Below, in pieces: positions 50,801 through 64,000 of a stretch of DNA of 64,000 bases. Source of the DNA: Prunella strophiata (Eukaryota > Chordata > Aves > Passeriformes > Prunellidae). The stretch's first letter is position 1. The number at the start of each line of letters is the position of its first letter. The position numbers were made by a program, and so were the translations under genes. The notes beneath the pieces were generated by a model, which had not been told where the DNA came from, did not search any database, and worked only from the letters and a program-made list of their open reading frames with translations. Location: contig JAZBQD010000013.1 in the NCBI GenBank assembly GCA_036583965.1, positions 8,073,763-8,137,762 of the forward strand. The letters are read 5' to 3'.

Positions 50801-53695
50801 TACAGAACCAAAGCAGGGCTGAGGAAGGTGTGGATGTAACCAGGCTGGTTGTGTGACAGGCACCAGCTTGGCAACCATGAAAATGAGATGCAGAGGGAGG
50901 TACATGTTTGACTTTGCTCAGTTCTCAGCCCTGGCAGGCAGGTGTGGTATGCAAGCAGCACTCATTAAATCCTCTCTAAGGCAGTCTTGGAGGTTTGGAT
51001 ATCTTTTGCATTTTGCATGTGGAAGCTGGCAACAAAGGAAGTGTTTTGTGGGGAGGGTGGAGATGAGGCACTGAAGTGTGCGAGACAAATGGCCAGGACC
51101 AAATCATCCTGAGCTGTCCAAGGGCTGTGTTGAAAATTCATACCATTTTCCCACCTTGGTTCAGCTTTTTTCCCCACTCTTAAATCCTTTCTTTCTGGCA
51201 AGTCTTTAGACTTTTTCTCCACCTTCTGTCTCCTGCTCTTGCCAACGTATCTCATTCCATTTCATCACTCTCCTGTCCCTCCCTCCGCCTTTCCTGGCTC
51301 AGCTCCACCAGGCCTTAATGTTCCACATTCTCCTCTAGCTGTGCCAGTGACTTATGAGCTCAGTGCTGCTGTGGACACCAGACCTCTTAAGTACCTTAGC
51401 AACTCCCAGGAAAGCTCATAAATGTCTTTCACAATGGATGTTCAAAGTAAGAGAAGCATTAGTGGTTTGAGGAGTTTCTTGCTGAATAGGAGAAGCCTTG
51501 ACTAGATGAGAAGGGGAGAACCTATTTCTTGGGGTAGAAAAATACAGATGCCTTTTTAATTACAAAAACAACTAAGCAGGTGTCCTATCTGTGACATGAA
51601 ATGAGAATGTAAAGGAAACGTTTTAGTTTGAGCAGAAATTAATTCAGAGGAAAAGCAGAAGAGGCTTATGTTTTGTAGGGGAATTAGCCTTTGTTGATCG
51701 TAGAGCTTTCTCTGACATCCCCTCTGACTGCAGAAAGATAGTGGGGTAAAGACTTCTAGAGGTGTTATGTGTTTGAAAGTAAAATTTGAAATAGTGACCT
51801 CAGGAAATAAACACAGAGGTAAATGTAAATAGAATCTGATTAATGAGTGGAAGGAGGGCTGGACTCGGATGCACAGGGAGAAGTCTCTGAAACCCTCAAG
51901 GTCTCAAGAACGAATCCTGTTCTGAGGTTTGTCTGCTGTATCCCTTATACCTCTGTTATCTCTTGCCTGATTGTCTCTTCTGCTCCTTTGGTCTCTTTCT
52001 CTGTGTGGCTGCTTGTTTTTTAATGCTGCCTTCTTTCTTTTCATCCCCTCGTTCCCCTCAGGTAGTTGGACAAAGTAGCTCAGGAATTATCTCATGCTAA
52101 TGAGAATCCAATGCTGCCTTTCCCCACTTGATGAAAACAGACCTTGAGGCCCCACACTGCACAAGGAGCAGATTGTGTAATATGGACACAGTTTTAGTAC
52201 AAAAACAATTGTGGAGTGTAGAAGTGGAACAGAAAACAAATTTTAAATCCTTACAGTGCTTTGTGTCATTAAATCCTGGAAATTTGGGCTGGGGGAATCC
52301 CTCTTCATATCGAGGGCAGCCAAATTGTTTTAGGGATGGTTTTAATGCTAATACTGCTTGATATCATAGACAGGTTGTTTTGGTTGATTAATTTGGATAT
52401 TTCAGCTTATGTGCATGAGTATTCCCAAACTAGTCAGGGGTTTTGCCAATAACTTGGCTGTGGTGGCATCAAGCTGTGGCTGACACTAACTGCTGCCAGC
52501 TTATGAATTCTGATTCAGTCAGTCTTTTCTCTCACTTTGAACCAAAACATCAAAGTACCTAGTTATTTTTTTTAAGCAATCACCTGTGGGTTTCTATTGG
52601 TTTGCATCAGTAAAATGTTACTGGAGGGAGTTCCTGTGGATGTTGAATGCCACATGATTTGAACACCCTGTCAAATAAATGTGCACAGACAGCTGCCTGC
52701 ATTCAAGGCTGTGTTTGCACTGAATGGTCATGGTGGAGGTTAGACAGGTGAGCCCATGCACACACTGCAATACTGCTGACATTCAAATGGCCAAATCCAA
52801 TCTGAAGGACTGGTGTCATCAGTCTGAGACACTCTGCCTAGTGTCTGCAGCTATGCTTTTGTTTCATGTGTATTTAGGAGGTGACTCCTCTGGGTGTCTG
52901 TCTTAATGGCTTTGCCTTCTGGAGAACATAAGCCTTGTGCTTCAGAGGAACTTAACTCTCTATCAACTTGACTGCCCAACAATAGCAGCACTCAGTCACC
53001 AGTGTTTCTTAGTGATTGACAGTCAGGAAGGCACTCTAGAGTGACAACTTAACACTTTTCTGCATATCCTTTAGCTAGGTTCAAGTGACATCCATGTGTT
53101 GGCTCCAGACAGTCATTTATAAAACTCTGTCTACATCTCAGACTAGTGCCAGATGAAGCATTAGATGTCATCAGCTGTGACAACATGGTATCCAGATTTC
53201 CTGCCCAAATCTGGGCTGGAATGAGGTGTATGTTCTGCTGTATGTAGGCATCGAGAACCAAGGAAACAGATAAATTATTGTTGGGGTTCATTTTCAGAGT
53301 AGTGTCTAGGCAATTCCATTAATATTAATAGGAATTTAGCAGATAAATCTCCTTGAATAACTTTTAGAAAATTTACCCTTAATGTGCCTTACATTTCAAT
53401 AGGCTGAGCTGTGTTTTGAAATTCCATTTGAGAAGGGTAAAGTGATAGATATAATAACAAGGGATATGCAAAAAACAGTGGGATGCATATTTCTGTGTGA
53501 CACTAAAGACTTACAGTACTTTTAAATCAGAGCATCCTGGAATACTATTAATGAAATCCCCTTTAACCTTAAGGGGTAATTTTTACTAAGTGATCCACAG
53601 GGGATTTGGCTGTTAAATTTCCATTAACAGTAATGGGATTCACAATATTACAAAGCAAGTTCCCCACTAGCCATGCTGAAATTCTACCCCCTGCA

Positions 53696-53798
53696 GCAAT
53701 TAATCATGCCTGTTGGGCTCGTTAATGGAAATATGAAGCAAATTATCTGGCTAATCATGATCTGTGATCAATTGGCTCTCCTGCAATAATTGATTGCC
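53696..53798. promoter_or_regulatory. TAAT-rich patch, possible homeodomain-factor element
   Basis: Within about 100 bases there are repeated homeodomain-like cores: AATTAATCATG, GTTAATGG, CTAATCATGATC and CAATAATTGATTG. They are interspersed with G+C-richer words. Such clustering is seen in developmental enhancers of neural genes, but A+T-rich DNA also produces these words by chance. Confidence 0.2.
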
Positions 53799-56700
53799 AA
53801 GGAGTCAAAGCCAACTCACAGCTTTTGTAGCCAAGTGACAACAGGACACTGGGGTGTCCCTGTCCCAGGTGGAAATGCCAAGGCAGCTGCAGCCCATGGA
53901 GAGCACAAACCAAGGCTTGCAAGCAGATGTTCCTCCTTGGAATTTCCTGTTTTCCATCTCCTGGTTAACACTTCTCCAGCAGTCCTGCAGGGGCTTCCTC
54001 CTTTGCCCTGGGTGTAGCAGTGTCCTTTTTATTCCCTTTTGTTTTTGTCATGCTTGGTTAAATCTTTGCCACTTAGCTGATTGGTTTTGGAGCCTTTTTC
54101 CTCCCTAGCATTCTGTGAAGGCTTCACATTCTGCCAGAATTGCACCTTTAGCTGGGCTGCACACTCAACTCTTGAGGATATTTTTTGATACACATGATGG
54201 TATTATGGTTAAGCTAACTGGCAAACATGCAAATCCAGGAGTACCATGCAAAATCAATAGCATTTCTTCAGGCAGCAGCACACTAATTTATAGCCACACT
54301 GCATGACTCTGTCGTTTTCCTAATGAATTCTCCAGTGTGCAGGGGTGCACTAAACAACAAAGATAAATACTGGTGTGCAGAGGAGCATAATACAGATTTA
54401 TAGCCATAACAGCACACAGAGTACAGATGTTTTGCATACAACCAAGATTGCTTTATGGGCTTTTGCAAGCAGGGGTATCTGTATTGTAACTAAGGACTGT
54501 TTTTCAATGCAACTTGAAATTAATAAAGCAACAGGAATCTTCTTAAAATACATTTTGGCTCCATCCCAGCAGCAGTGTCTTCTGCATGCCCCACTATGTG
54601 TTTCAGCTCTTACTGAGAGCTGTCTGATGGCAGAGGTTGGGTGCTGAAAAGGGAGAATCCTTAAGATCACCTGAGCAGCTGTGACACAGATGTAATTGAA
54701 GAAGGACACTTACAGGAGCATGAGGCAATTTTTAAAATCCCTCCCAGAATGTGTATTAGGATCAGCCAGGCACCAACATAATGAAGAGCTTTTCATTGCC
54801 CACTCTCTCATTTGGCAAAGAAACATTTAGTGCCTTGTTATTAATTTTTATATATTCAGGAGCTTCTTTCTGAGGAAATCTTGACTTTATTTGTCTTCTT
54901 GCTGGGGAAAATAAACCAAACTGCTTCTGTTGTTCTGTGTTTCTGTGGGGAACTTTACTAATGTACATAATGTGGAACAGCTGATGGCAAGTGATGAGAG
55001 GTTGCTGATACCACGGGGAGCTCTGGAATGAGTGGTTTACAAAGGCAAGTAAGTAATAAAAGTCCATAAACAAGACACTCCACGGAGCATCAGAGTGACA
55101 GAATTTTGGCTCCAAGATTGAGGCTGTTTGGCTGGTATTGGAAATCCATATAACATCCTTCCCTCCTGGCATCTGCTACTTTGAGAAGGTTCAGTTCATT
55201 ACAATAACAAATTTCAGCTAAGCCTGATTGCAGTCTGTGGCCCCTTGGATGGATGTTCCCTTACTGGAACATCCCCTAGCTGGGTACATCACACTGCTGG
55301 GTGCTACAAGACAGGGCCCCTGTGGTCATTTGTCACTCCCTGGCTCCAAGCAGGGTACATGTGCTGATTTGTAGTTAATGCAGGTGATCTTTGTAGCCTT
55401 TCTGATCAATCCAACCTAATTAAAGGAGTAATTCCCTGGTTTTAGGTCCAATTTACCTTTCCAAGATGGTGTGAATGCCTGCAGCTGAACTAATAATGAG
55501 GTAGCATCTTAGAGCCAATTAAGTGAAAATGAATCAGTAGAGCCCATTAGACTTGGTGGAGTTCAATAAGGGATGGAGCAAGTGAATTTTTCCTTGTTAG
55601 GAACTCTGGTGTCTTATGGAAAGTTAGAAAAGTCACAGCAAGCACCTTCTCACTCAGGAATGCCAGGCTGTGAGTTCCTGAAAGCAAGCAGTCTCTTCAG
55701 CTTCAGCCAGAAAACTGATGGCTTCCTAAACCAGCTGTGCCTCTTAGAGGTTAGGCATTCAGAACAACCTTTATGGAACATATTTCTGGGTGCTATTTTT
55801 GTGAATATTCTTGCAGATCAGCCCTCATCCATAAAAAGATTCCATTAATAAAACCAGCTGTGGAAAAGGAAGGGAGAATGGTTTATTAGTAACTGCAAAA
55901 CGCCTTCAAAGCACTATGCATCATCCAAATAATTTACTAAATGGTTTCTGAGAAGAACTATTCATTAACTGGCAAGAATGAGCCACATTAACATTTGTTT
56001 ATTGCACTATGTCTGTTAGCCTCGGTGGGCTTGGACCAGAAGAGAAATTATCACAGAGAGGCAAATGTTAGCTGTGCCCTGCATGGACAGAATATCTCAG
56101 TGATTCACACCCTGAAAGCTGCTTGGGATTAAGGCCAGATGTGAAACTGTGGTGCTGTAGCTGTTTGAGCCTCAGTTCTGCCCTCCTGTCCTGCCTGATT
56201 CCCAGTCCTCCAGAGAAACAATTCAGTGGTTGTGTTTTAATTAGATATTTAATACTGTGCAAATCAATTTGATGAAAGAAAGAACACATTATCAATGTAA
56301 TTTAAAATATGCATTTGTTTTTCTCTTCTGAAATGGGACAGATTTCAAACATTGATTCATTCTGTAATTTGTTTTTTCTCTATTGAAAAGTGCATTTCAA
56401 TAATCCCTATGATACAGAAGAAAAAATAATCAGGTTTTTTTCAGTTCTCTTCTCTGCTTTATTCACATCTAGCTGTGTTTCTCTCATCTTTGCTTCTGTG
56501 TGCAGATCATTAGGGTTTGTTCATTCACAGGTAGAGTGGGATGTGCTGGTGTTGGAGAAACACACGTTAAGCCTGAATTTATTCCTGCATCCAGATCATC
56601 ACTAGAACAAGATGAATCAACTTGCTTCTCAGTTTCCCCTTTGAGGTGAGGGAATAAAGAACAAAAAGTGTATTGTGTTTACCTGAATGCTAAAAAAACT

Positions 56701-59700
56701 GACCACACAGTGGCAGCGTTTGTTGCTGTAACTCAGCCCGTTCAGAGAGGGTTAGAAATGCAATGAGTGAGTTAGAAAAGGCTGCTTAAAATATCAGTGT
56801 CAGGCTGTAATACAAACCTTGGGTTCAATCTACCACTTCCTCCAGTGAGACATCCATGAAGTCATTAGATGGATTTTTCTCAGCGTGTGCTGTGTCATCT
56901 GCACTGTTCTTTTGTCACAAAGGGGAAAAAACTAATTGAATGATTCAGACATGAGAACAGAGGTGGTTATCATAAGTGTCTTACACTTCCTTGTCACGTG
57001 CAAGTGGGAGAAGATGGTTGTACAGCTGATGAGCCTATTAAAAACATTGATCTATTAAACAGATCCATGTCTTTGGTTTCAGTGATGAGATCTAAATCAG
57101 GGCCTGATGTTACCTTGTTTTGCAGGTGAAGTTTTCAGTAATACATTACAGGTCTTGTAAGCAGCTGCTGTGGGCAGAATCTCCAGCCCAGTTTTGGTCA
57201 GGTGTGTGAGCTGCTGTCAGGACATCTGGGCAGCCATGGGCAGTGCTGAGTCGTGTTTGCATAGTCATGGGAGTTTAATTTTATTTTTTAAAAAATGCTG
57301 TATGGGGTGCAGTAGGTTGAAAGGCTTTTCTCTGCCTTTGTTCCAAGCATCTCAGTGAGGTTGTTTTCCTTCTTGTCTGTTGTCTCTGTGTTTACCAACT
57401 CCAGTTTCAGATTGCTTTAGATTGCTCCTCCAGCCAACATAAATGTGTTTCACTGTTCAGTGTTTCAAAAGGGTGCCACTAAACTACTTATTCATGTCAA
57501 CACTGAAGACTAAATCACTTCTCTCACTTACATGTCTGTGACAAATTTCAAAGTGTTTTCAGAATTTGACACATCCTTTCAGTGAAGATGTCAAAGAAAC
57601 TAATGTCTTGCTGATTTGATTCAGAAAGAGTGAATCAATTCTAAGTGTGAAGGAAACATCTGTGTGCAAAGTTGCCTTGGACTGCTAACCCAGATCTGCC
57701 ATGAAAAGAGACTTCCACCTCAATTAGAGATTTCATATGTTTCACTATGTTTGTTTAATTACACAATCACTGTGTTATCTATCAATTAACCAGCCTTAAT
57801 TATCTTTGAGTTGAAAAGCCCTGAAGTATCTGGATCAAAAGGAAAAGTTTTATATTGGGTCCTGCACCACTGAGCCCTCAAGTGGATTTTCTGTTGTGCC
57901 AGGGCTGCATGTTGTGCTGGTGGGAGAGCCCTGGGCTCAGTGACTTTTGTTCATGGATAAATACATCTATTAGACATGAAAGCAAATATCTGAGGATTCT
58001 AAAATATTGGTCTGGTAGTGAAGAACAAGAGAACCTTTCCAGAAGGAAGAATTGCATGGTAAAGGTTAGGAAGTGTTTAACATTTGATTCTTATCTCTTC
58101 CCCAAGTCCTGGGCTATATCTTGTTCTGCTTTTTGTCAATCTCAGACTTGCTCAAAAACTTTCAAGCATCTGTGAGAGTAAGAAATATGTTAGCCTAACC
58201 TCTTGGAGACATGCTCCCATCTAGCATAAGAATCAGCTCAAAGTTCTGGACTATAAATTTTGTTCTTGCCATTAGAGCTGAGAACTCTGAGCTGAAGATG
58301 GACTAAGAAAGAACAACATTCAGACTTTTGAAAAATTGCCTCTGATTTACAGTGGTGACACAAAGCTAAGTATTGAGTTATCAGCACATTCATCACTAGA
58401 TTTAGTGCAGTATCTCAAGATAACTTTATTTTTTGAACGGTGTTACTGTCTGATTTTTGTGAAGCAGCCTAATGTTTCTCTTTCATGCACCTCAACTACC
58501 CCTTTGTGCAAGTTATTACCCACCACTTCCTTTAGGCTTTTATTCATCTGCCCTGTGTAAACCTGCTGATACTGCATTTTCTTTAACTTCTGAGATCTGT
58601 CCTAAAGCTTGGTTATGGCCAGTGATAAAGGGGTGCTGTCCAATTCTCAGCTGACAGATGAGTGTGGTTTCCTTGAAATTGGTAATGAGATGCCAGTCCA
58701 CTCCAGTTCAGGGTATAAACCAGGAAGCTGTACTGGATCCAGAGGCATGTAGCACTTAAATTTTATTTATTTCTCAAATGTGTTAAAAAGCCTTGTGTGA
58801 AATGTTTCTGCCTTAGCAAGCTGAAAGCTGTTGCTGTTTTTCCAGACATCATCCTTTTAGAGCTGCAATCCTGAAGGAAGCTGAAAGGTGCCAGACTCAC
58901 TATTTCTATAGTCATGTACCAGTGAATCAGAACAGCTTGAATTTAGTGCTGGGGGTTTTTTGACAGCTTGGAAATGCCTTATGCCATTGGAACTCATGCT
59001 CCATGCATGGGATTCACTCCTTCAGCTGCTCAGAGGACAAACCTGTCAAGTTCATACCTTGTGCCTGCTGAGATGTGAAATAGGACCTCGTAATATTATT
59101 CTTGTAATACTAATTTTTCTCCTGTCTGCCTGTTCTTCCCCATGCTCTTGCCTTGAGATTACCCTAATGGCATCTCCCATGTTGCTGACTTGGGGTTTTA
59201 TTTCCAAATTAAGCCTCCTCTCCAGAGTGACCTCTCTTTCCCATTTTAAAGACCAGACACACTGGGTTTTGTGAAGGGTTGAGTGATCCAGCACAGGAAT
59301 TGGGCCTGGGTGCTGAAACTGGGTCAGTTCCCAGGTAAGTGGCTCAAGAAGAAAATTAGCTGTTCTGGAGAAAATAAAGTCCTTATGACTTCCATCAAAA
59401 TGCCAAGAGGCTTTTCATTTTCCAGGGTCAGCCTTGCCAGAAGGGGTAGGCTTCTTGATCCTTCTTTATTTTGCAGGGTCTGGTAATAGTAATATGGGGC
59501 CATGTGGACACAAGTAAAGCTGCAGCACTTAAAAAATTGTATTAAAGCAGAGATCAAGCAGGGTGAGGAAAGGGGAGTCAGTATCTGGGGACTGAGAAGC
59601 CACTTCAAAGGAAAATTATGTCAGGAAAGAAAATCTGAAGGCACGATGTTAAATTCTTTCAGTGTCCCTCCATTATCTGTCTGCCTGTTGGAACATCCTC

Positions 59701-60611
59701 GAGTGTTAGAGCAGCTGAAACTGCTGAGGGGGAACAGCATGAAAAATAATAGAAAAATAATCTCTTCATAAGAAGTGGGGGCTAATGCCCAGAGGCATCT
59801 TGACAACAAACAAATAACAAATCCCTTACACAAAGGAGAGGTACTCAAATAAGGCAGCAAGCCTCCCTGACACCAAAGCCTGCTGAACAAAGCTTCTCTT
59901 GTAAGCCCTGCCCACTTGCCTGCAGTAGATAAATACCACTAAACCTTTCCAAAAGAAGCTTAAGAAAACTAGCAAACAAATCACAAACAAAAAAACCAAA
60001 ATTCCATGAACCTGCAATCTTGGCTCTTTGCCCTGTCAAATGCCCAAGACATATTTATTTTGATGTTCAGCCAGTAGAGACAATTCAGGAGAAAAATGAG
60101 GGCCAGGTTCTCTGATAATGTAAATCCTTCTGACTTGATTGCTAGCCCAAAAAATCAAGTGGAGTGGAAGCAATAAAGTAATTGTAATATTAAATATTAT
60201 TTTGGCTAGCAGGTTAGTGCCTTTTCCTTCCTCTCCCCCTTCCCAAGCACATGTGCTGTCACATTTCTGTTTCTTTATAAAGCTAGGTGTGCATCTGATT
60301 TGAGAAATAATCAATAAAAAAGGTGAAATTTTCCAGAGGATATTTGATGACCTGGATGTCCGAAATCCCATTGAATTTTCACTTGAAAATTTTCCTGGTA
60401 ACACTTTGGCTGCAGTTCTGTCAGATCCTCTCTGCAGGGAGCTTACAGCACTGTAGCACACCTCAAACTTAATTTCATACTTGTGGTGTTACTTTTGCTG
60501 AGGTGTTTTTTCAATTGGAATGATCTGGAACTTAACACTGGGGAATTTTCTCTCAAACAAAAACACTTTGTGGAAGGATGCCAAGAGTGTGTATATATCT
60601 ATCCCAAATAC

Positions 60612-60628
60612 ATATATATATATATATA
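60612..60628. repeat. AT dinucleotide repeat
   Basis: An uninterrupted AT microsatellite of about eight units in A+T-rich intron. Confidence 0.85.
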
Positions 60629-62519
60629 AAATATCCTAAAATTATACTTGTGTTTGTTATTTTAATATTTTGTATCAAAATATGTGTAACCACCATATCA
60701 TTTTAATGACTAAGAAGGAAACATGCTCCCAAAATTTAAATGGTGTGTCAGAGCACCCACAGCCTGTTTGCCTGCTTGATGATTCACATGTAGTAATAAC
60801 AGGATTCACATATAAAAACACCAATAGAAAAAAAATAGTTTCCAATAAAATTTTCTAACCTGATTTTCTGGGAGGGAGAGCACAGGTGGTTTCTGTTCAT
60901 GCTGATTTTTCATTAAATAGCCTTGGAGAAGATTTGGGGTGTGCACCAGCCAGACATTTGAGCAGACCCAAACTTTTACTGCATGTCTGGGGCTTTGCCA
61001 TCAGTGAAGAACTTATGGAAGTCCCCTTGCTGTCAGCAGGAACTGAGTGCCTGGTTAAAGTTAAGCACATGCTGAAGGGTTTTGCTGCAGGTGAATGCAG
61101 GGGAGCTGGGAGGTGTCCTGTCTGTCTTAGCCTGCAAAAATGAGAGCCTCAAACCAAACAGTGACATTTGAAAAGTGTTGTAGCACTGATTTTCACAGAG
61201 ATACCACCAAAAAATCTGTGAGAAAGCAGCAGGGAGCTGCTCAAACCAACGTGGTCCTCCACTGAAAATTAATAACAGTGAGGAGGGGATGCTGACTGGG
61301 AGGGAGGGAGGAAGAAATTATTGGGATATGCATTATATAAGTGCAGCATCTCCATGGCTGTCTCTTTCCTTAGTTAAAAACTGAGCTTTCAGGGAAGTTC
61401 CTGCCTTTGTTTCATCTGTTTCCCCCATTTGTCTGAGAGGACAGTGAGTATTTGAGGTAGGAGCTGGTTTCCTTTCAGTGTGTTTACAGTGCAACGATGC
61501 CCTCGTGTGATGCTGCACTGCCAGGAGTGATGGTGTGAACCAATGCACCTTCTGAAAAGCAGAACAATTACAGCTTGTGCTCTTCAGTGACTCAAATCAC
61601 CAAATGCTGCCTCTGCTTGCTTTCTTCTGAATGACTTGTAGGAGTTGCAAAAGCTGCTCCCCTCTGCCTTAGTGGTGCTGGCTTTCAGAGCTCATCTAAG
61701 ATGAAAAGTCACAATCATTTTAAGCAACAGGTTCATGAGAGATATCTCCTTATGTTACAGAAGCATTCCTGAGAAACAAAGCTATTAATATTTGATTCTC
61801 ATCTCATATGCTATTGGAACTGCAGAACAGTAAGGAACTGCTGACAAGTCAACCAGATTTGTCTTCTGAAGAATCTCACAAAAGCTGGACTTTTTTGTAA
61901 CATTGTCTTTCAATAGATAGGCTGAGCAGGGCTGTATTTTGAATTCAGTCAGACAAAACTCTTGTCAGTTTGTGGCAGTTTTCTCCAAAAATCTTTTTCT
62001 TGCTCTATTTTCTTTAAAACATTTAATTTATTTCTTTTTTCAGGCAGCAAAATACTCTACCCACATTGCTACAGCCATTCCTTGTGCAGTTTGCCACTCT
62101 TCTCTTTTCAAGCACCCTTCAGGTCATATCAGAACAATAAGAAAGTTGGGTTGTTCATGGGATTTTCAGCCACAATTTTTGTTTAAATTCTTATGTGGTG
62201 TCTTTATTGTGCACTTGGCTGAGCCAAGAGTGAATTCCCACTCCTGGTATTTCTGTCTCTGCATTGTGATGTCACCTGCAATGCCAGGATGTGTGAACTA
62301 GCATGAAAAGAGAGGGTCTTTGATGGGGTCTTTGTTTCTGAGTGCCAGGTACAAAGGTCCTGTGGGTCCTGGATTTCCAAAATACTGCTGTGGAAGAAGG
62401 AAACAGTCATGTTAAAGCAGACAGGGAGTCATGTATTCAATAGGAAGAAAATGTTTTATCAGTTGACATACGTGCATAGAAAAAGTAGGAAGTTTTTGAG
62501 CACAGAGACCTTTTTTCAA

Positions 62520-62535
62520 TTTTTTTTTTTTTTTT
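62520..62535. repeat. Poly-T tract, 16 bp
   Basis: An uninterrupted run of 16 T. No associated element is recognised. Confidence 0.85.
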
Positions 62536-64000
62536 GTCCCTAAACAGCATGGTTGTAACATCACCAAACATCATTTTACAGCAGGGGTGAGATTTGTTTT
62601 GTATCATTCAGCTGGAGAAAATGAATGATGTTTCCTGCAAAATTTTACAGCCCTGGGCTGCTTTTAAAGAGTGTAAACACAAACATCAGATCTTGTTTTC
62701 CTGAATCCATTGCATATTCAGCTGAGTTTTGAAAAGCAGCTGGTGGAAGCATCAGTTCCCTGGTGGTGTGGCAGGACTAAGGTGGTTGTGGGAGAAGAAG
62801 GCACCTTGGTAGGAAGTGCTGGTGTCCCTGTGACAGAGGTTTGAGCAGGCTGGTCCCCCCCTCAGCAGCCAGCCCTGACATGTGGTCTGATGCCCAATGC
62901 TGTCACTCTTGTGCCTGCTGATTGCACCCAGCAGGTTCCCAGCTGCTGCTGCCAGTGCCCAAAATGTGTCTGCCACAAATGGGATCACCACGTCCCTGTT
63001 TTCCTGTGCTAAAAGCACTGTAAGGCTTTCAGAGGGCGAAAAATAGAGTGGTGTCATGTACCTACTCCATCTTCAGTACCTTCAGATCCTCACTTTAAAA
63101 TTTCATAGCTGACAAATGATGCTGCAGACATTTCAGCAAATACAATGTGGGGTTCTTAGAAGGGCTTTTATCATTTTAAAGCCGTGATGTTTCTCTCTGG
63201 TTTTTCTCCTCTTTTCTTTCACTTTCACAAAGCAGATGCTTTATGTTTATAGGTTCAGCTTCTGTATTTCAGCTGATGAAAATGAATTTTGTTTCTTTCT
63301 GAGTGCAAGAGTTGCCTGACAGTGTGCCAGTGCCACTAATCACCTCACTAATGGCACAGCCGAGCACTTGCAGTGCTTCTGTGTCTGCAGGTACATTTTC
63401 CACACCAACAGATGGGCCAGACTAACACAACTTGGAGCAGACTGTGAGTGCTCAAACCCACCCCAGGTGCTACCCAGGGGACCACCAGGCAGCTGGGGTG
63501 TAAATGCTTTGGTTCTTTTCAGGGTTGCACAAAGGCAAGGGGAGCTGGAGACGAAATAATTTCTCCTTCAAGCTTCACTGAATTTCCCCTTCTGCACCTA
63601 CTTGAGAGCCAAGTTTTGCTCCCCCAGTACCTGATGCCACTTTCAATTTTGCTTAGGGAAACACTGAGGAAAGCAGTCACCCTGATGCTAACCTTGGTGC
63701 AGACAGGGCCTATTCTATGGCTAAAAATGGCTGAAAATGATGAAAGCTGTATGCCCTGAAATGTTCACTGTGTGTAAATGGTTTAAATTGCTGCCTTTAA
63801 AGATCAAAGACTTAAAGAAGAACAATTTACTTCATTCTTGGTGTAGATATCATTCATTGCAGACATAAAATACTGGTTTGTCCTAATAGTGTGTCTTGAT
63901 CAAATTGCTGGGAGTAGTAACCATTGCACAGATGACACTTCAGTTAGGGGACAATTATATTTAATGGTGTGTGCCCTTCCACTGGTGATGATCCACCCAA

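Larger units (their letters stand above)
38066..64000 (+). other. GALNT9: GALNT9 intron (5' part), at least 25.9 kb
   Basis: This is the 5' part of a phase 0 intron that begins with donor GTGAGTAA and continues past the window. I searched for the next exon, which should carry the rest of the catalytic domain, and did not find it. Contents are a G/T tract at 39491-39553, a G+C-rich island with a short tandem repeat at about 42870-43470, purine-rich sequence near 44115-44147, a solo LTR at 46995-47419, a CpG-bearing segment at 47551-47805, a homeobox-type TAAT-rich patch at 53696-53798, an AT dinucleotide run at 60612-60628 and a T16 tract at 62520-62535. The rest is ordinary A+T-rich noncoding sequence with no supported gene on either strand. 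Confidence 0.8.

Overview
This is nuclear DNA from a vertebrate, most likely a bird and probably a songbird. It is A+T-rich, CpG-poor and almost entirely intronic. I see no bacterial-style gene packing, no Alu- or B1-like SINEs, and only sparse repeats, mostly solo retroviral LTRs. The bird call is inference from repeat content, intron sizes and the encoded protein.

The one gene I can identify with confidence is GALNT9, on the plus strand, which encodes polypeptide N-acetylgalactosaminyltransferase 9. Four internal coding exons lie at 20497-20663, 22367-22541, 30529-30726 and 37948-38065. They join with matching phases into an uninterrupted stretch of 219 codons. This covers the first part of the GT27 catalytic domain, including the metal-binding DxH motif and the Gal/GalNAc-transferase motif with the YGGEN variant typical of the GALNT8/9/17/18 group. 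The exons for the cytoplasmic tail, membrane anchor and stem, and those for the rest of the catalytic domain and the ricin-type lectin domain, are not visible and should lie outside the window.

Layout: 1-20496 is the 3' part of a large intron. It holds homopolymer tracts, a broken coding-like relic on the minus strand (about 8162-8990), a 66-bp tandem duplication, and two closely related solo LTRs, the second ending 120 bp before the first exon. Introns of 1.7, 8.0 and 7.2 kb separate the four exons. From 38066 to the end is at least 25.9 kb of the next intron, with a third, more diverged LTR near 47.0-47.4 kb, a second copy of a G/T-rich tract, and several G+C-richer or CpG-containing islands that could be regulatory. 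The three LTRs share an octamer plus TATA-like arrangement on the minus strand, antisense to GALNT9, and each is flanked by a perfect 4-bp target duplication.

No rRNA, tRNA, CRISPR array or complete second gene is supported. The long open frames elsewhere coincide with G+C-richer intron islands and look like chance. I did not find a convincing new biological system. The items most worth checking are the minus-strand coding relic, the LTR trio with co-varying terminal inverted repeats, and the duplicated G-run tract.
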